A DNA stretch of 64,000 nucleotides from Sphingobacterium sp. R2 (GCF_040760075.1 NZ_CP142884.1:5084001-5148000); one strand, 5' to 3'; counted from the first letter of the stretch, positions 26,076 through 35,596 are shown. The notes: generated by a model from the sequence alone, not told the origin. A program made the numbers and translations.

Positions 26076-26990
26076 TCACGTACCATGCCGTTCTAACGAA
26101 TGGTCTATTGTGTCATAATAAAATTTAAATCCCACACTCTTAATTTTCTCGTCACTAACGCGCGAACCTTGCAGTAGCATAGTCGACATCTCGCCATATA
26201 ATAGTTTTAACATAAAGGCAGGTACATTGGGTAAAAAGCTTGTTTTGTCAAATGATTTGAGGAGAGAATAAGCAAAATCATTCATAGTAATGTGTTGAGG
26301 AGCAACAGCATTATAAACACCTCGGAGATCCTCTTGATGGAGTATAAACTCGTATAAACGCCCCAAATCACGAATGTCGATCCAAGGGAGGTATTGCTTT
26401 CCGTCGCCCACTGACACATTGATACCAAGTCTTGCCAAAGGCGCAAGCTTAGCATACATACCTCCCTCCTTTCCCAAGACAATACCTTTTCGCAATATAA
26501 CAGTTTTGATGCCCAGGCTTTCAAACTGCCTTGCTGCCTTCTCCCATAACTTACAGATGTCTGCCAAAAAATCACTTCCACTGTTAGCATCTTCCGAAAA
26601 TATGGTATCGGTTGTACGTGCACCGTAATAGCCAACTGCCGATGATGAAATGATTTTATTAATAGCAATAGTATGATGCTTGACGTATTCGTAAAGTAAA
26701 TTTAGTGACAACATCCGGCTTTCAATCAGCTCCAAACGGCGTTTAGTTGTCCATCTTCCTGCGCTTATATTTTCACCAGTCAAGTTAATGATGGTATCCA
26801 CTCCCTCAAAAGCCTTTAGATCGATGTAGCTTTTGTCCAAATCCCATTTAAAAAACTTGGTTCCGTTCTCCTCAGGTTCAGCGACAGACTGACGCGTTAA
26901 GACGTGTACCTCGTAACCAAGCTTTGTCAGGTGGGAAACGAGATAACCACCTACAAAACCAGTACCTCCTGCGATCAAAATCTTTTTCAT
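26076..26990 (-). CDS. TIGR01777-family NAD(P)-dependent epimerase (SDR, DUF1731)
   Basis: 304 residues. Nucleotide motif GGTGFVG at 8-14; NLTGENISAGRWTTKRRLEL and SSSAVGYYG, the family signatures, follow; the C-terminal DUF1731 segment is LKLLYGEMSTMLLQGSRV. These proteins are atypical short-chain dehydrogenases of unclear substrate. The start overlaps the idi stop by 4 bp (ATGA), so the two are translationally coupled in the first carotenoid operon. Confidence 0.9.
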   Translation of the reverse strand: MKKILIAGGTGFVGGYLVSHLTKLGYEVHVLTRQSVAEPEENGTKFFKWDLDKSYIDLKAFEGVDTIINLTGENISAGRWTTKRRLELIESRMLSLNLLYEYVKHHTIAINKIISSSAVGYYGARTTDTIFSEDANSGSDFLADICKLWEKAARQFESLGIKTVILRKGIVLGKEGGMYAKLAPLARLGINVSVGDGKQYLPWIDIRDLGRLYEFILHQEDLRGVYNAVAPQHITMNDFAYSLLKSFDKTSFLPNVPAFMLKLLYGEMSTMLLQGSRVSDEKIKSVGFKFYYDTIDHSLERHGT

Positions 26991-27514
26991 ATGCTAGCTT
27001 GTTTAAGCTTATGTAATACCTGTGGAAGCGCGGCTTTGAACCAATACGTGTAACGCGTGGGATGAGCAGAAATATCCGTCGCAATTTGCTCAACCGACCA
27101 CCATTTAAAATCAGCAGCCTCTGATGGATTAAGTATTGGATCAGTATCGGTAAATCCTATAAATACGTGATCATACTCATGCTCAATCAAATTATTTTCT
27201 ACTTTAGCATGATAGATAAAGGAAAAAGAATAACTTAATTCGCAAGAAATGCCCATTTCAAAAAAAAGCCTCTCTTGAGCACTATCTAAAACGTCCTCGC
27301 CAATCTGCGGATGGGAGCAGCATGTGTTGGTCCAAAGGCCTCCCCCATGATATTTATCCAACGCCCGTTGTTGCAGCAAAAGATCCCCCCTACTGTTAAA
27401 AATAAATATTGAAAAAGCACGGTGTAATAGCCCTTTTTTATGAGCAAGCAGCTTATCCATCTGACCAAGTTGTTGATCGCTTTCATCTACAAGGACAACA
27501 TGATTTCTATCCAT
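26987..27514 (-). CDS. idi: Isopentenyl-diphosphate delta-isomerase, type I
   Basis: 175 residues. Nudix-type isomerase with metal-binding His25, His31 and His68 (CCSHP), catalytic Cys66 in TNTCCSHP, and the catalytic Glu pair in EHEYDH (111-114). The Nudix-like box is AQERLFFEMGI. It interconverts IPP and DMAPP and so feeds the carotenoid pathway. It lies 60 bp after crtB1 and overlaps the epimerase downstream. Confidence 0.95.
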   Translation of the reverse strand: MDRNHVVLVDESDQQLGQMDKLLAHKKGLLHRAFSIFIFNSRGDLLLQQRALDKYHGGGLWTNTCCSHPQIGEDVLDSAQERLFFEMGISCELSYSFSFIYHAKVENNLIEHEYDHVFIGFTDTDPILNPSEAADFKWWSVEQIATDISAHPTRYTYWFKAALPQVLHKLKQASI

Positions 27515-27574
27515 AGTTTTGTAATTTTTAGAGAAGAGACAAGTGACTGTCTGCCTCGAAATTCATACTTCAAT

Positions 27575-28411
27575 TTATAAATACGCTATCTTGTACCGTA
27601 GATAACTCTTGACTGCAACGAGGCCTTTTTGAAGATTCGGTATCCGAATCCGATTTTCTAAAATTTCTTTTGAAGATTTTCTACGAATCTTGGCAAAAAG
27701 TGATAGATAATATTTATAAGCCAAATAAACCCCAAACTTTGCAGATGCGGGCAGTTTTTTTATTCCCAAAAGCGCTTCCTTAAATTCACTGTGAATTTCA
27801 TGCTCAATCTTACTTTTGATCACATTATCAAAAACTGTCATATCCAAATTGGGAAAATACGTTCGCCCAAGAATATGATAATCCTCTTTAAGATCACGTA
27901 AAAAATTAATTTTTTGAAATGCAGATCCGAGTTTCATCGCATAAGGTTTTAACTCTTCGTACTGCGCTTTATCTCCTTCTGTAAAAACTTGCAAACACAT
28001 GAGTCCCACAGCTTCTGCCGAACCATAGATATATTCCCTATAGCGTTCGGCATTGTAATCGACCTTAGTCAGATCCATCTCCATACTATGAAGAAATTGA
28101 CGAATCAGTTCCGGATCTACCGCATACCTATGTACAGTTTCCTGAAAAGATTGCAATATGGGATTTAAAGAAATTTTCTCTTCTAAAGCACAATTTGTAT
28201 CTAGATATAAGCGTGCCAAAAGGCGTTTCTTATCATAACCATGAAAACTATCTACAATTTCATCTGCAAGCCGCACATAACCGTAGATTGCATAAATACT
28301 ATTACGAATGCAGGGTTTTAGTGCCAGGATACCGAGAGAAAAGCTGGTGCTATATTTTTCGGTAGTTCTTTTGCTCACTTCATAAGCGAGTTCATCAAAT
28401 AGTTTCTTCAT
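27575..28411 (-). CDS. crtB: Phytoene synthase, copy 1
   Basis: 278 residues. The two Asp-rich motifs that bind prenyl diphosphates are DEIVD at 50-54 and RDLKED around 171-176 (inside NFLRDLKEDY). It condenses two geranylgeranyl diphosphates into phytoene. Its paralogue at 50557-51393 is the same length and about 83% identical by hand count (48 differences). It is in an operon with the uraH-like gene, idi, and an epimerase. Confidence 0.95.
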   Translation of the reverse strand: MKKLFDELAYEVSKRTTEKYSTSFSLGILALKPCIRNSIYAIYGYVRLADEIVDSFHGYDKKRLLARLYLDTNCALEEKISLNPILQSFQETVHRYAVDPELIRQFLHSMEMDLTKVDYNAERYREYIYGSAEAVGLMCLQVFTEGDKAQYEELKPYAMKLGSAFQKINFLRDLKEDYHILGRTYFPNLDMTVFDNVIKSKIEHEIHSEFKEALLGIKKLPASAKFGVYLAYKYYLSLFAKIRRKSSKEILENRIRIPNLQKGLVAVKSYLRYKIAYL

Positions 28412-28482
28412 GGTCTAATAATTTAGGATCTAACTGCACCTAGAATGAGTAATACGAGATCAAAAAGTCGCTTTCATTTTAC

Positions 28483-28896
28483 CTAGCTGCCTCTATATGT
28501 AGAATATCCAAATGGACTTACAGTGATTGGAACATGGTAATGTTTATCGTCTTTTATCTCAAAAATGACTTCAATAAAAGGATAAAAGGTTTCTAGCTTT
28601 TGACTGATAAAATAGTTTTCTGTGTAGAACTTAAGTTTATATATCCCTTTATTATCACCCTTTCCAAAGACCAAAAAATTACCAATACGACCATTGCTAT
28701 CCGTACTTTCACTGGCTATAGTCATCCATTCCTTATTCGGCATCAGTCTTTCCAAATCAACTTTGACATTTGGTGCAGGACTTCCTTTAGAAATATCTAA
28801 AATGTGACTTGACAATTGATATTTATTATTTTGTCCATATGCTGTAAATCCAAACAACATACAAAACAGCATGATAAAATATTTATTAATATACAT
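28483..28896 (-). CDS. Secreted 5-hydroxyisourate hydrolase (transthyretin-like)
   Basis: 137 residues with a signal peptide ending AYGQ at 22. The family's catalytic set is all present: His31 (SSHILD), Arg70 (DSNGR), His121 (HYHVP), and the C-terminal tetrapeptide YRGS at 134-137. The enzyme hydrolyses 5-hydroxyisourate, a product of urate oxidation. Export to the periplasm is known for some bacterial members. The striking point is its place as first gene before crtB1 and idi, with no other purine gene in the window. A 32-bp element shared with the other carotenoid operon lies 161-192 bp upstream. Confidence 0.9.
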   Translation of the reverse strand: MYINKYFIMLFCMLFGFTAYGQNNKYQLSSHILDISKGSPAPNVKVDLERLMPNKEWMTIASESTDSNGRIGNFLVFGKGDNKGIYKLKFYTENYFISQKLETFYPFIEVIFEIKDDKHYHVPITVSPFGYSTYRGS

Positions 28897-29506
28897 ATCT
28901 ATTTATTTAAATCTCTTTCATTAACTTATTTACCTAAGATACGGTTTAATCAATGCTCACACCCTCTAATCAATTTCCAATAACATCCATTTATTACTCA
29001 GCTCTATTTACAGCCTACAGTGGACAATCATTCGCTATCGGGATCCACCGCTCAATCTAATTAGACCATAAATATACCATTATTGTTTAAATAAATTTAA
29101 AACACACTTCTTTAAGTTCAAAAACAAACTAAAACAATAAATAATGCTAAACCCAATATTTTGTAATCTAGTCTTCGTATACATTATCATGCGCTACAAT
29201 ATAAAGCTGCTGATACTACTTAGAAATGGAATAAGAATTCATAGAATTTTATTACCATTTTTCATTTGCCATAAAGAGAAGTTATTCAAAATCCCTTCTT
29301 AAATATAGTGTATTAAAACCCTAATTTAGTATTAAAAAACACTAAATTAAAAAATAAGTAAACTATGAAATGATTAACGGTATATATTCAAGCTATAGAT
29401 CAGTAAAAACAAGAAGGTTGAACACATCATTAGACACCTAATAATCAAAAGATTATAAAAAAAGCAACTACAGGATATGTATCGAATAACAACGATTGAG
29501 CTGAGC
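28897..29506. other. 610-bp AT-rich spacer carrying a conserved element
   Basis: Between the MarR1 stop and the uraH-like start, all on the minus strand. It holds the 32-bp element listed next. I see no ORF of note and no tRNA. Its length suggests a long 5' leader or a regulatory region for the carotenoid operon. Confidence 0.45.
29057..29088 (-). promoter_or_regulatory. 32-bp element A, shared with the MarR2-crtI operon
   Basis: 28 of 32 bases match the element at 53586-53617 in the same orientation. Shared blocks on the minus strand are AAAC, ATAATGGTATATT and the palindrome CTAATTAG at the 3' end. TATATTTA inside could be a -7 box (consensus TAnnTTTG). It is probably a promoter/operator for a MarR-type regulator, upstream of uraH, crtB1 and idi. 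Confidence 0.55.
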
Positions 29507-30157
29507 CTAATCTTTGTTTAAGTATTGCTCGAGATGGTTCACGTCTTTTTTGTCAATCAAGGTATGATGATGATGATCAAGCTTTGCAAGTAATATAATC
29601 AATAGATCACGTTCTTCATTGGAAAGATTTCCAATTAATATATTACCTACAATTTTCATTTTAGGAAGCACTTTAAACAATTCGGAGCGTCCTGCATTGG
29701 AAATACATATTGGTTTAGCTCTCTTATCGGAGACTTTGGGTGCCTCTTCGATTAAACCAAGACGCATTAACCTTCGAATCACTTCAGTACCCGAGGCCTT
29801 TTCGACTGCATTTTTTCGAATCAGCTCCGTTTGTAGAAGTTTGTCATAAGAAAATAACACCATTAAGAAGGTAAAGTCTTCTGGAGACTGTAGATGAGTT
29901 CCTTCAAATGCCATTTTGATATAATGTTTGGCATAACGGTTCATCATCAAAAGTAGTTTTCCTAAATCTTCGGCAGGAAGGTCCCTACCTTCTACGACTG
30001 CATGGTCTCCCCCGACTTTCCGTGTTTGAGTCATCCCAATTGAATTTTTGAGATACATGTATTTTAGGAAATCATCAAGTGTACCATCTGCTGATTCATT
30101 GGTGCAGTAATCTTCAAGCTCTTCAGCTATTTCGATCAAAAGATCTTTTCTTATCAT
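29507..30157 (-). CDS. MarR-family transcriptional regulator, copy 1
   Basis: 216 residues from ATG 30157; a GTG codon just before is in frame. An N-terminal extension of about 90 residues precedes the winged helix (about 95-175): SPEDFTFLMVLFSYDKLLQT, LIRKNAVEKASGTEVIRRLM, LGLIEEAPKVSDKRAKPICI with the DKR/A wing of MarR. It is paralogous to the regulator at 52930-53580 (similar length, aligned ELIRRN-type recognition helix). It precedes the first carotenoid operon and probably controls it. Confidence 0.85.
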   Translation of the reverse strand: MIRKDLLIEIAEELEDYCTNESADGTLDDFLKYMYLKNSIGMTQTRKVGGDHAVVEGRDLPAEDLGKLLLMMNRYAKHYIKMAFEGTHLQSPEDFTFLMVLFSYDKLLQTELIRKNAVEKASGTEVIRRLMRLGLIEEAPKVSDKRAKPICISNAGRSELFKVLPKMKIVGNILIGNLSNEERDLLIILLAKLDHHHHTLIDKKDVNHLEQYLNKD

Positions 30158-30256
30158 CACGACTTTCTCTTCTTTACAAATGAAAGAATTTTATTGCGAA
30201 AAAAAAATTAAAAGGTCTTGTAGCTATTGGAATGAAGAGCAAATAGGGGTCACCGC

Positions 30257-30568
30257 TTAATCGTCTACTCGCTTTTCACCTATAACGATGTCGCCAACAA
30301 TGGATCTTAAATAGCCCTCATAAGCGATATTCAGTCCCTCGATGATTGTTGTATCGTGAGCGCCAATATCGCCCAATATTTTCTTATCATCATAGTTATT
30401 TCCAACAATGGCTAAAGAACAATTTTGGCTTTGTATCGGAAAAAGTCCGACCCCGATTATTTCCTCTCCAAATTTAACAAACCAAGTTTCTTCACTATGG
30501 TCTGTCGTTGTGTTTGGTATATGTATGGCCTGCTTCAGGTCTTCACATTGAATAATATCAAAATTCAT
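30257..30568 (-). CDS. Unknown small protein, 103 residues
   Basis: Soluble, mostly beta-like sequence with several Gly and Asp (VKFGEEIIGVGLFPIQSQNC, KKILGDIGAHDTTIIEGLN). There is no signal peptide, membrane segment or motif I recognise. It is flanked by MarR1 downstream and the TlpA gene upstream on the same strand but is not close enough to either to call an operon. Confidence 0.5.
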   Translation of the reverse strand: MNFDIIQCEDLKQAIHIPNTTTDHSEETWFVKFGEEIIGVGLFPIQSQNCSLAIVGNNYDDKKILGDIGAHDTTIIEGLNIAYEGYLRSIVGDIVIGEKRVDD

Positions 30569-30682
30569 CTTGCTTATCGATTTAACATAGATAAGACAGC
30601 TTGAAATCGAATATTGTTTTTTGAAACTTTAGAATAGACTATATTAGTCGATTAGGGAGACAATTACGCTATATTAAGTCGA

Positions 30683-30709
30683 TACGGCTGCGTTGAGTTT
30701 ACAGCCGTA
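30683..30709. terminator. Terminator-like hairpin after the TlpA gene
   Basis: TACGGCTG and CAGCCGTA form an 8-bp stem with an 11-nt loop, 54 bp after the TlpA gene stop. U tracts are weak on both strands, so it may also be an attenuator or unrelated. Confidence 0.4.
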
Positions 30710-30762
30710 CCAACTAAAAAAAATTTGACGTTACCTATAGGATTTTACAGTGCTCCTATAAA

Positions 30763-31905
30763 CTATTTGGCAAAAATTTCAGCTAGTTTTTTATCTAACT
30801 CTTCACCACGCAAATATTTAGCAATGATTTTTCCATTTGGATCAACCAGGAAATTCATGGGAATAGCCTTGACATCATACATGGCCCCAGCTTCATTTTC
30901 CCATCCCTTGAGATCCCCTACCTGTTTCCAAGTCAGGCCATCATCTTGAATAGCTTTTAACCATTTTGCTTTATCAGCGGCTTTATCCATGGAAACTCCT
31001 AGAATTTCAAAGCCTTGCTTCTGATATTTCGCATAGGCTTTTACTAAATTTGGATTTTCCCGACGGCAAGGGGCACACCAAGATGCCCAAAAATCAATGA
31101 GGACATATTTTCCACGGTAGTCCGATAACTTGACCGGTTTACCGTCGACATCGGGTTGTGTAAAATCTTGTGCTTCTACCCCTTCGCTTGTTTTTTTAAC
31201 TAGGGCAATACGCTTAGCAAGGTCTTTCCCAAGAATAGAGTTTTGTAAACTCGGATCTAGCGTTCCAAATATTTTTTCGGCTTTGACAGCATCAAACTCT
31301 GGTGGTAATGTGGAGTTAAATGCCATCAAAGCCATATAGCTTTTTGGATTTTTGGCGACGTAATCCAATTTTGCATCTATCGTCTGCTGTTGTATCGCAT
31401 TAGCCCGATCCTCTAGCGTTTTGATATATTTAGGATCTTGTTGATCTGCGAGCGATTTGGATTTATACTCGTTTTCAAGTCCCTCATACTGATCATATAT
31501 TGGTTTCAGCATGGCATTAACGCGCTCATTTTCATCATTCAAAGGCGATCCAGTTATTTTCGCATGTTTGATAGAATCCGCAGCTGCGAATTTGATCGTT
31601 GTTCCTTCTATCAAAAATGCTAATATATCCTGCTTAGGAGGTTTGGCGGGATCAAAAGGAGCATTATCGTGGATGATACGCAAATGTGCTTCCATTGGTG
31701 AAGGAATGCTTCCTTTAAACTCAAATTTCCCGTCTTTCATATCTACGGAATCAATCCGCTCTTTTCCGTCATAATTAAGACGAAGATAGGCTTTTGCAGG
31801 TTTGTTTAGTTTACCTACAGTCCCTTGCAAGGTATAATTTTGTTGCGCATATCCTAATGCTGGCAATATGCAGGCTAAAGCTAAAGCCCATTTTATATTC
31901 TTCAT
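30763..31905 (-). CDS. TlpA-type thioredoxin-fold protein with DUF4369
   Basis: 380 residues. Signal peptide to GYAQ at 21. A beta-rich DUF4369-like N-terminus (about 23-120: NYTLQGTVGKLNKPAKAYLR) precedes a helical linker and a C-terminal thioredoxin domain whose redox site is CAPC at 277-280 (FWASWCAPCRREN). It should be a periplasmic thiol-disulfide protein. It is the last gene of the second SusCD operon, 33 bp after the S41 protease. Confidence 0.9.
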   Translation of the reverse strand: MKNIKWALALACILPALGYAQQNYTLQGTVGKLNKPAKAYLRLNYDGKERIDSVDMKDGKFEFKGSIPSPMEAHLRIIHDNAPFDPAKPPKQDILAFLIEGTTIKFAAADSIKHAKITGSPLNDENERVNAMLKPIYDQYEGLENEYKSKSLADQQDPKYIKTLEDRANAIQQQTIDAKLDYVAKNPKSYMALMAFNSTLPPEFDAVKAEKIFGTLDPSLQNSILGKDLAKRIALVKKTSEGVEAQDFTQPDVDGKPVKLSDYRGKYVLIDFWASWCAPCRRENPNLVKAYAKYQKQGFEILGVSMDKAADKAKWLKAIQDDGLTWKQVGDLKGWENEAGAMYDVKAIPMNFLVDPNGKIIAKYLRGEELDKKLAEIFAK

Positions 31906-31938
31906 ATTGATATAATAATTATTGTACTATTTTAAAAT

Positions 31939-33573
31939 CTATTTAGACACTTTCGCCACGCCTTTTTTCACGCTTTGCCCAACGATATTTGTCTGTAAAA
32001 GTTGTTTATAAAGCTTATCATCACGAAGGACTAATAAGGCCTCCCTGAAGCTCTTGTTTGACTCATTTCTGACACGTGCCATATAATCGCCACCGGTGTA
32101 AAGCAAAGAAGCAACCTGTGCTTTAAATTCAATATCAATGGCATCATGAGCGTCTAGATGACTTTCCGGGGGGATCGCAATCGATCGCTTATGTGCTCCA
32201 GCAACGAGTTGGCGGTGAACTTCTTTAGGAACTTTAAAGCGGGAATTAAATGCATCAAAGTTTGGGTATGCACTAAGAAGCGCTGTGCGATTTTGCTGTA
32301 CAAATTCAATCCCTCCTTTAGCGACAATACCGTTGTTCATCAGCTGTGCCATCCATGTGCTATATTCATTGGTATCGATAGGCACAAAACGGTCCGGCAT
32401 AATTCCGCCGCCGCCATATACCGTTCTTTTATTTCCCAATGTACTATACTTTAAGGAATCTGGAAAAGAAATATGTCCTTCTTCCAAAAGCTCTTTGGAT
32501 GCCATGCGGCGATTAAAATCCTGAAAATAATCTTCCTTCCCTTTTGTGTAGGGTTTCTGAATCGACCGACCAGAGGGGGTATAGTAACGTGCGCCGGTAA
32601 GTTGCATTTGTGAACCATCGGATAATGGAACGGGTTTCTGCATTAACCCTTTTCCAAAACTGCGTCGACCGATGACCACGGCGCGATCCCAGTCCTGAAG
32701 TGCTCCCGTAACAATTTCACTGGCTGAAGCCGTGGATTCATCAATTAGGACGACCAATTCCCCATCATAAAATTGACCATAACCACCAGTGAAGTAGTAA
32801 TCTTTCCCGCCTTGGTTTGGTACGGAATAAAACACAATTTTTTCTTTGGGCAAAAACTCGTCAGCGACACCAATAGCAGATTGCACATACCCGCCACCAT
32901 TACTCTGCAAGTCTAGGATCAATTTTTTCATACCCTGATCTTTAAGACTCTTTAAGGCAGCATCTATTTCCTGACGCGTAGTCTGATTGAAAATTGAAAG
33001 GGAAATATAACCAATCTGGTTGTCAACCATATAACTTTCGCGAACAGATCTCTCCAGTATATTTTCGCGAATAATACTTATCTCCTTACTTTCCTTGCTT
33101 CCCGGAGATATTATTGTCAATACCACTGGCACATCTTTTTCGCCACGCAATTTTTCCATAATCTCGCGGTTGCCCCATTTTTCCCCATCGATGCTCTCGC
33201 CGTCGATCCGGAGTATCTGATCACCCACACGTAATCCTGCACGCATGGCTGGCCCATCAGCATTTACTTTAGAGACGAAAGTCTGCTCATTGTCCTTTAG
33301 GAATTGGATACCAATTCCAGCGAAACTTCCACTCATAGCCACATTCATCTGCTCCGCTTCCTCACGACTAGTGTACCGTGAATGGGGATCTAAATCCGAT
33401 ATCATCGCCCTGATCGCTGCATCCACCAAATGCTCTTCATTGACCTGGTCTACATAATTCTGCTGAATAAGCTTCAGTGCCTCTTCAAATTTATATTTTG
33501 GATTCATCTGCGCCTGCAGCGACAGCCCCACACCAAGCATTCCCACGAGTAAGCTCGTTGCTTTCCTATTCAT
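31939..33573 (-). CDS. S41-family C-terminal processing protease with PDZ domain
   Basis: 544 residues from ATG 33573, where a signal peptide begins (MNRKATSLLVGMLGVGLSLQ); upstream in-frame starts would overlap the previous gene. A PDZ domain at about 82-155 (GIGIQFL, VNADGPAMRAGLRVGDQILR) is followed by the S41 protease core. The catalytic pair is Ser283 in STASASEIVTGAL and Lys308 in RRSFGKG, 25 residues apart as in plant D1-processing protease. It cuts proteins near their C-termini in the periplasm. It sits between two thioredoxin-like genes in the SusCD operon. Confidence 0.93.
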   Translation of the reverse strand: MNRKATSLLVGMLGVGLSLQAQMNPKYKFEEALKLIQQNYVDQVNEEHLVDAAIRAMISDLDPHSRYTSREEAEQMNVAMSGSFAGIGIQFLKDNEQTFVSKVNADGPAMRAGLRVGDQILRIDGESIDGEKWGNREIMEKLRGEKDVPVVLTIISPGSKESKEISIIRENILERSVRESYMVDNQIGYISLSIFNQTTRQEIDAALKSLKDQGMKKLILDLQSNGGGYVQSAIGVADEFLPKEKIVFYSVPNQGGKDYYFTGGYGQFYDGELVVLIDESTASASEIVTGALQDWDRAVVIGRRSFGKGLMQKPVPLSDGSQMQLTGARYYTPSGRSIQKPYTKGKEDYFQDFNRRMASKELLEEGHISFPDSLKYSTLGNKRTVYGGGGIMPDRFVPIDTNEYSTWMAQLMNNGIVAKGGIEFVQQNRTALLSAYPNFDAFNSRFKVPKEVHRQLVAGAHKRSIAIPPESHLDAHDAIDIEFKAQVASLLYTGGDYMARVRNESNKSFREALLVLRDDKLYKQLLQTNIVGQSVKKGVAKVSK

Positions 33574-33592
33574 ATTGTATCTTGATTTAAAT

Positions 33593-35596
33593 CTATTTTT
33601 CGTTTTTAAGGATTTCAATAGCAAGGGATAGTTCATCCATCAACTTGCTGGGACTTCCTGAATACCCACCTGAGCAATAGCGCACACGACCGTTTTTAAC
33701 AATGATTTTGCGCGGAATGGATGAATCACCAAATAAAGGAACCAATTGTCTGAATACAAGGTCTTGCTCGTTGGTCTTTGGATTCACACTGTCGTGCAAT
33801 AAATTGAAACGGAACCCTTCCCCACGAACATAGTTGACAGACTTATCTTTATAGTTTCCAGTCTGCATGGTTCCTAGCATATATATCGCAACATTTTTAT
33901 CCTGTGCATACTTGTCGACTAGAAGCTGCATTCCCGGAAATGCCATGATACATGGGCGACACCAAGTAGCCCAAAAATCCACAACCACAATTTTATCTTT
34001 CCAGTCTTCTGGTGTAATAAATAGCCCTTCAGCCGTTTCCAAACGAAAGTCAGGCATCGGATGATTGACCCAGTTATGATCTACATAGGCATGCATTGCA
34101 GCTTTTTCTTTATCGGATTTTAAGCCGGCCAGATAAGCTTCATAGCCACTTTCATCATTGGGGTGTCCTTTTAAGTAAATTGATTTAAGTTTGTCAAACA
34201 TCCGCGGAGTCATCGCATTGTATCGTGCACTCATTTCCAGTAAAGGCAAAATTTGCTTTTCATCGCCAAGCCCTTCTAAAACCTTAAGATTAATTTCATT
34301 CAGTTCGGCATTATTGTATTTGCCATCTTCAGAGAGCAGCAGAAAATATTTTCGCGCTTCCGCATATTTTTTCAGATCGTTTAACAAAGAAATATGCGTA
34401 AAAAGACGGTCATCCAAATTTTTCACTACATTGGAATCTGCCTGAGCCTGACGATCAAAATCATCTTTGTAGGAATTATCGCCACGACGGGCAATCATTT
34501 TGGGTAGGATTGCTTCAGACACCTGATAGAGGCTATCTTTACCGACCATTTTAAACATATAGGCACGCATAATATTCCAGCGCATCAACTCATTTCCTGT
34601 TCTAAAATCGAGATCATCGTATAACTTGGCAAACTTGTCGAGCTGTTTGGTTTCGAAATATGCCGATCCGAGCCCGCGGTATATCGCATAATAGATAAAT
34701 CCCTGAGCATTGGGACGCTGGCGCCACTGCTGAACGGGAAACCGTTGTAAAAACTTTTCATAGGAAGTGATTATCTCAGCGTTGCTTGGATTGCCACTCA
34801 TCGTATTACTATAAGCAATAAAACGAGCTGTCGCTCCACTTGGATAATCCGTATTTACACGCTTCTCAATCATTTGTACCACTTCATTGTCTTTTAGTCT
34901 TGAACTAGCAAACAGATAAAGCTGACCAAGCACTTCATCGCTTAAATCTTTTTGTTGTAATTGCTGCGTAATCAGTTTTTGGGCATATGCTGGAAAAGCA
35001 TCTCCCAAAGCCAATTTTTGTAAGTTCATAAATGACTGAAAATAGCGGAACAATTGTTTACCTGATAAAGCAAATTCTTTATCTGCTAAACTTTTCATAT
35101 AGCCGGCGGGCATAGCAGCCGGTTGCGTATTATAATAAGAAAAAATGCCCCCGCCGGCGATCTCAGGCTGCTGGAAAGCAGCTTCTCCAAGGTATGCGCC
35201 AGGAACAGCTTTTCCTTTTGCATCACTTAAAGCTACCGCATAGCCCCGATCCTGATTGTTATCTGTTACGTCGGGATGATCAACATCGCCCTGATAAAAT
35301 TTTACAGCAATAAAAGCTGTTGTCGATTTGACCGGCAGCACTACAGTCCATAGCCCTGTTGCATTTTTTTGCATGGGAAGACTAATTTGCCGCCATGAAA
35401 AATCTTCGAATAGAAAGCAGGCCGCATTTATCGCATCACTAAATTCGAGGTCCTTATCTTTGGCATTGTATAGCACTTGAACAGGTTCAGATGTGCTAGG
35501 TTTGTCTGGTTTAAAAACACTGCTGTCAAATCGAGGCTGTGCATATGACACAGCCTGAACAAACAACATTAGTATAAAAATTATTTCTCTTTTCAT
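33593..35596 (-). CDS. Large secreted protein with C-terminal thioredoxin/TlpA domain
   Basis: 667 residues. Signal peptide ending SYAQ at 19. The N-terminal 120 residues are beta-rich (Ig- or CBM-like: QVLYNAKDKDLEFSD), the middle 350 residues are helical with TPR-like pairs, and the last 140 form a thioredoxin fold with CRPC at about 545-548 (FWATWCRPCIMAFP). It begins 12 bp after SusD, so it belongs to the operon. A periplasmic reductase acting on the imported substrate is inferred. Confidence 0.87.
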   Translation of the reverse strand: MKREIIFILMLFVQAVSYAQPRFDSSVFKPDKPSTSEPVQVLYNAKDKDLEFSDAINAACFLFEDFSWRQISLPMQKNATGLWTVVLPVKSTTAFIAVKFYQGDVDHPDVTDNNQDRGYAVALSDAKGKAVPGAYLGEAAFQQPEIAGGGIFSYYNTQPAAMPAGYMKSLADKEFALSGKQLFRYFQSFMNLQKLALGDAFPAYAQKLITQQLQQKDLSDEVLGQLYLFASSRLKDNEVVQMIEKRVNTDYPSGATARFIAYSNTMSGNPSNAEIITSYEKFLQRFPVQQWRQRPNAQGFIYYAIYRGLGSAYFETKQLDKFAKLYDDLDFRTGNELMRWNIMRAYMFKMVGKDSLYQVSEAILPKMIARRGDNSYKDDFDRQAQADSNVVKNLDDRLFTHISLLNDLKKYAEARKYFLLLSEDGKYNNAELNEINLKVLEGLGDEKQILPLLEMSARYNAMTPRMFDKLKSIYLKGHPNDESGYEAYLAGLKSDKEKAAMHAYVDHNWVNHPMPDFRLETAEGLFITPEDWKDKIVVVDFWATWCRPCIMAFPGMQLLVDKYAQDKNVAIYMLGTMQTGNYKDKSVNYVRGEGFRFNLLHDSVNPKTNEQDLVFRQLVPLFGDSSIPRKIIVKNGRVRYCSGGYSGSPSKLMDELSLAIEILKNEK

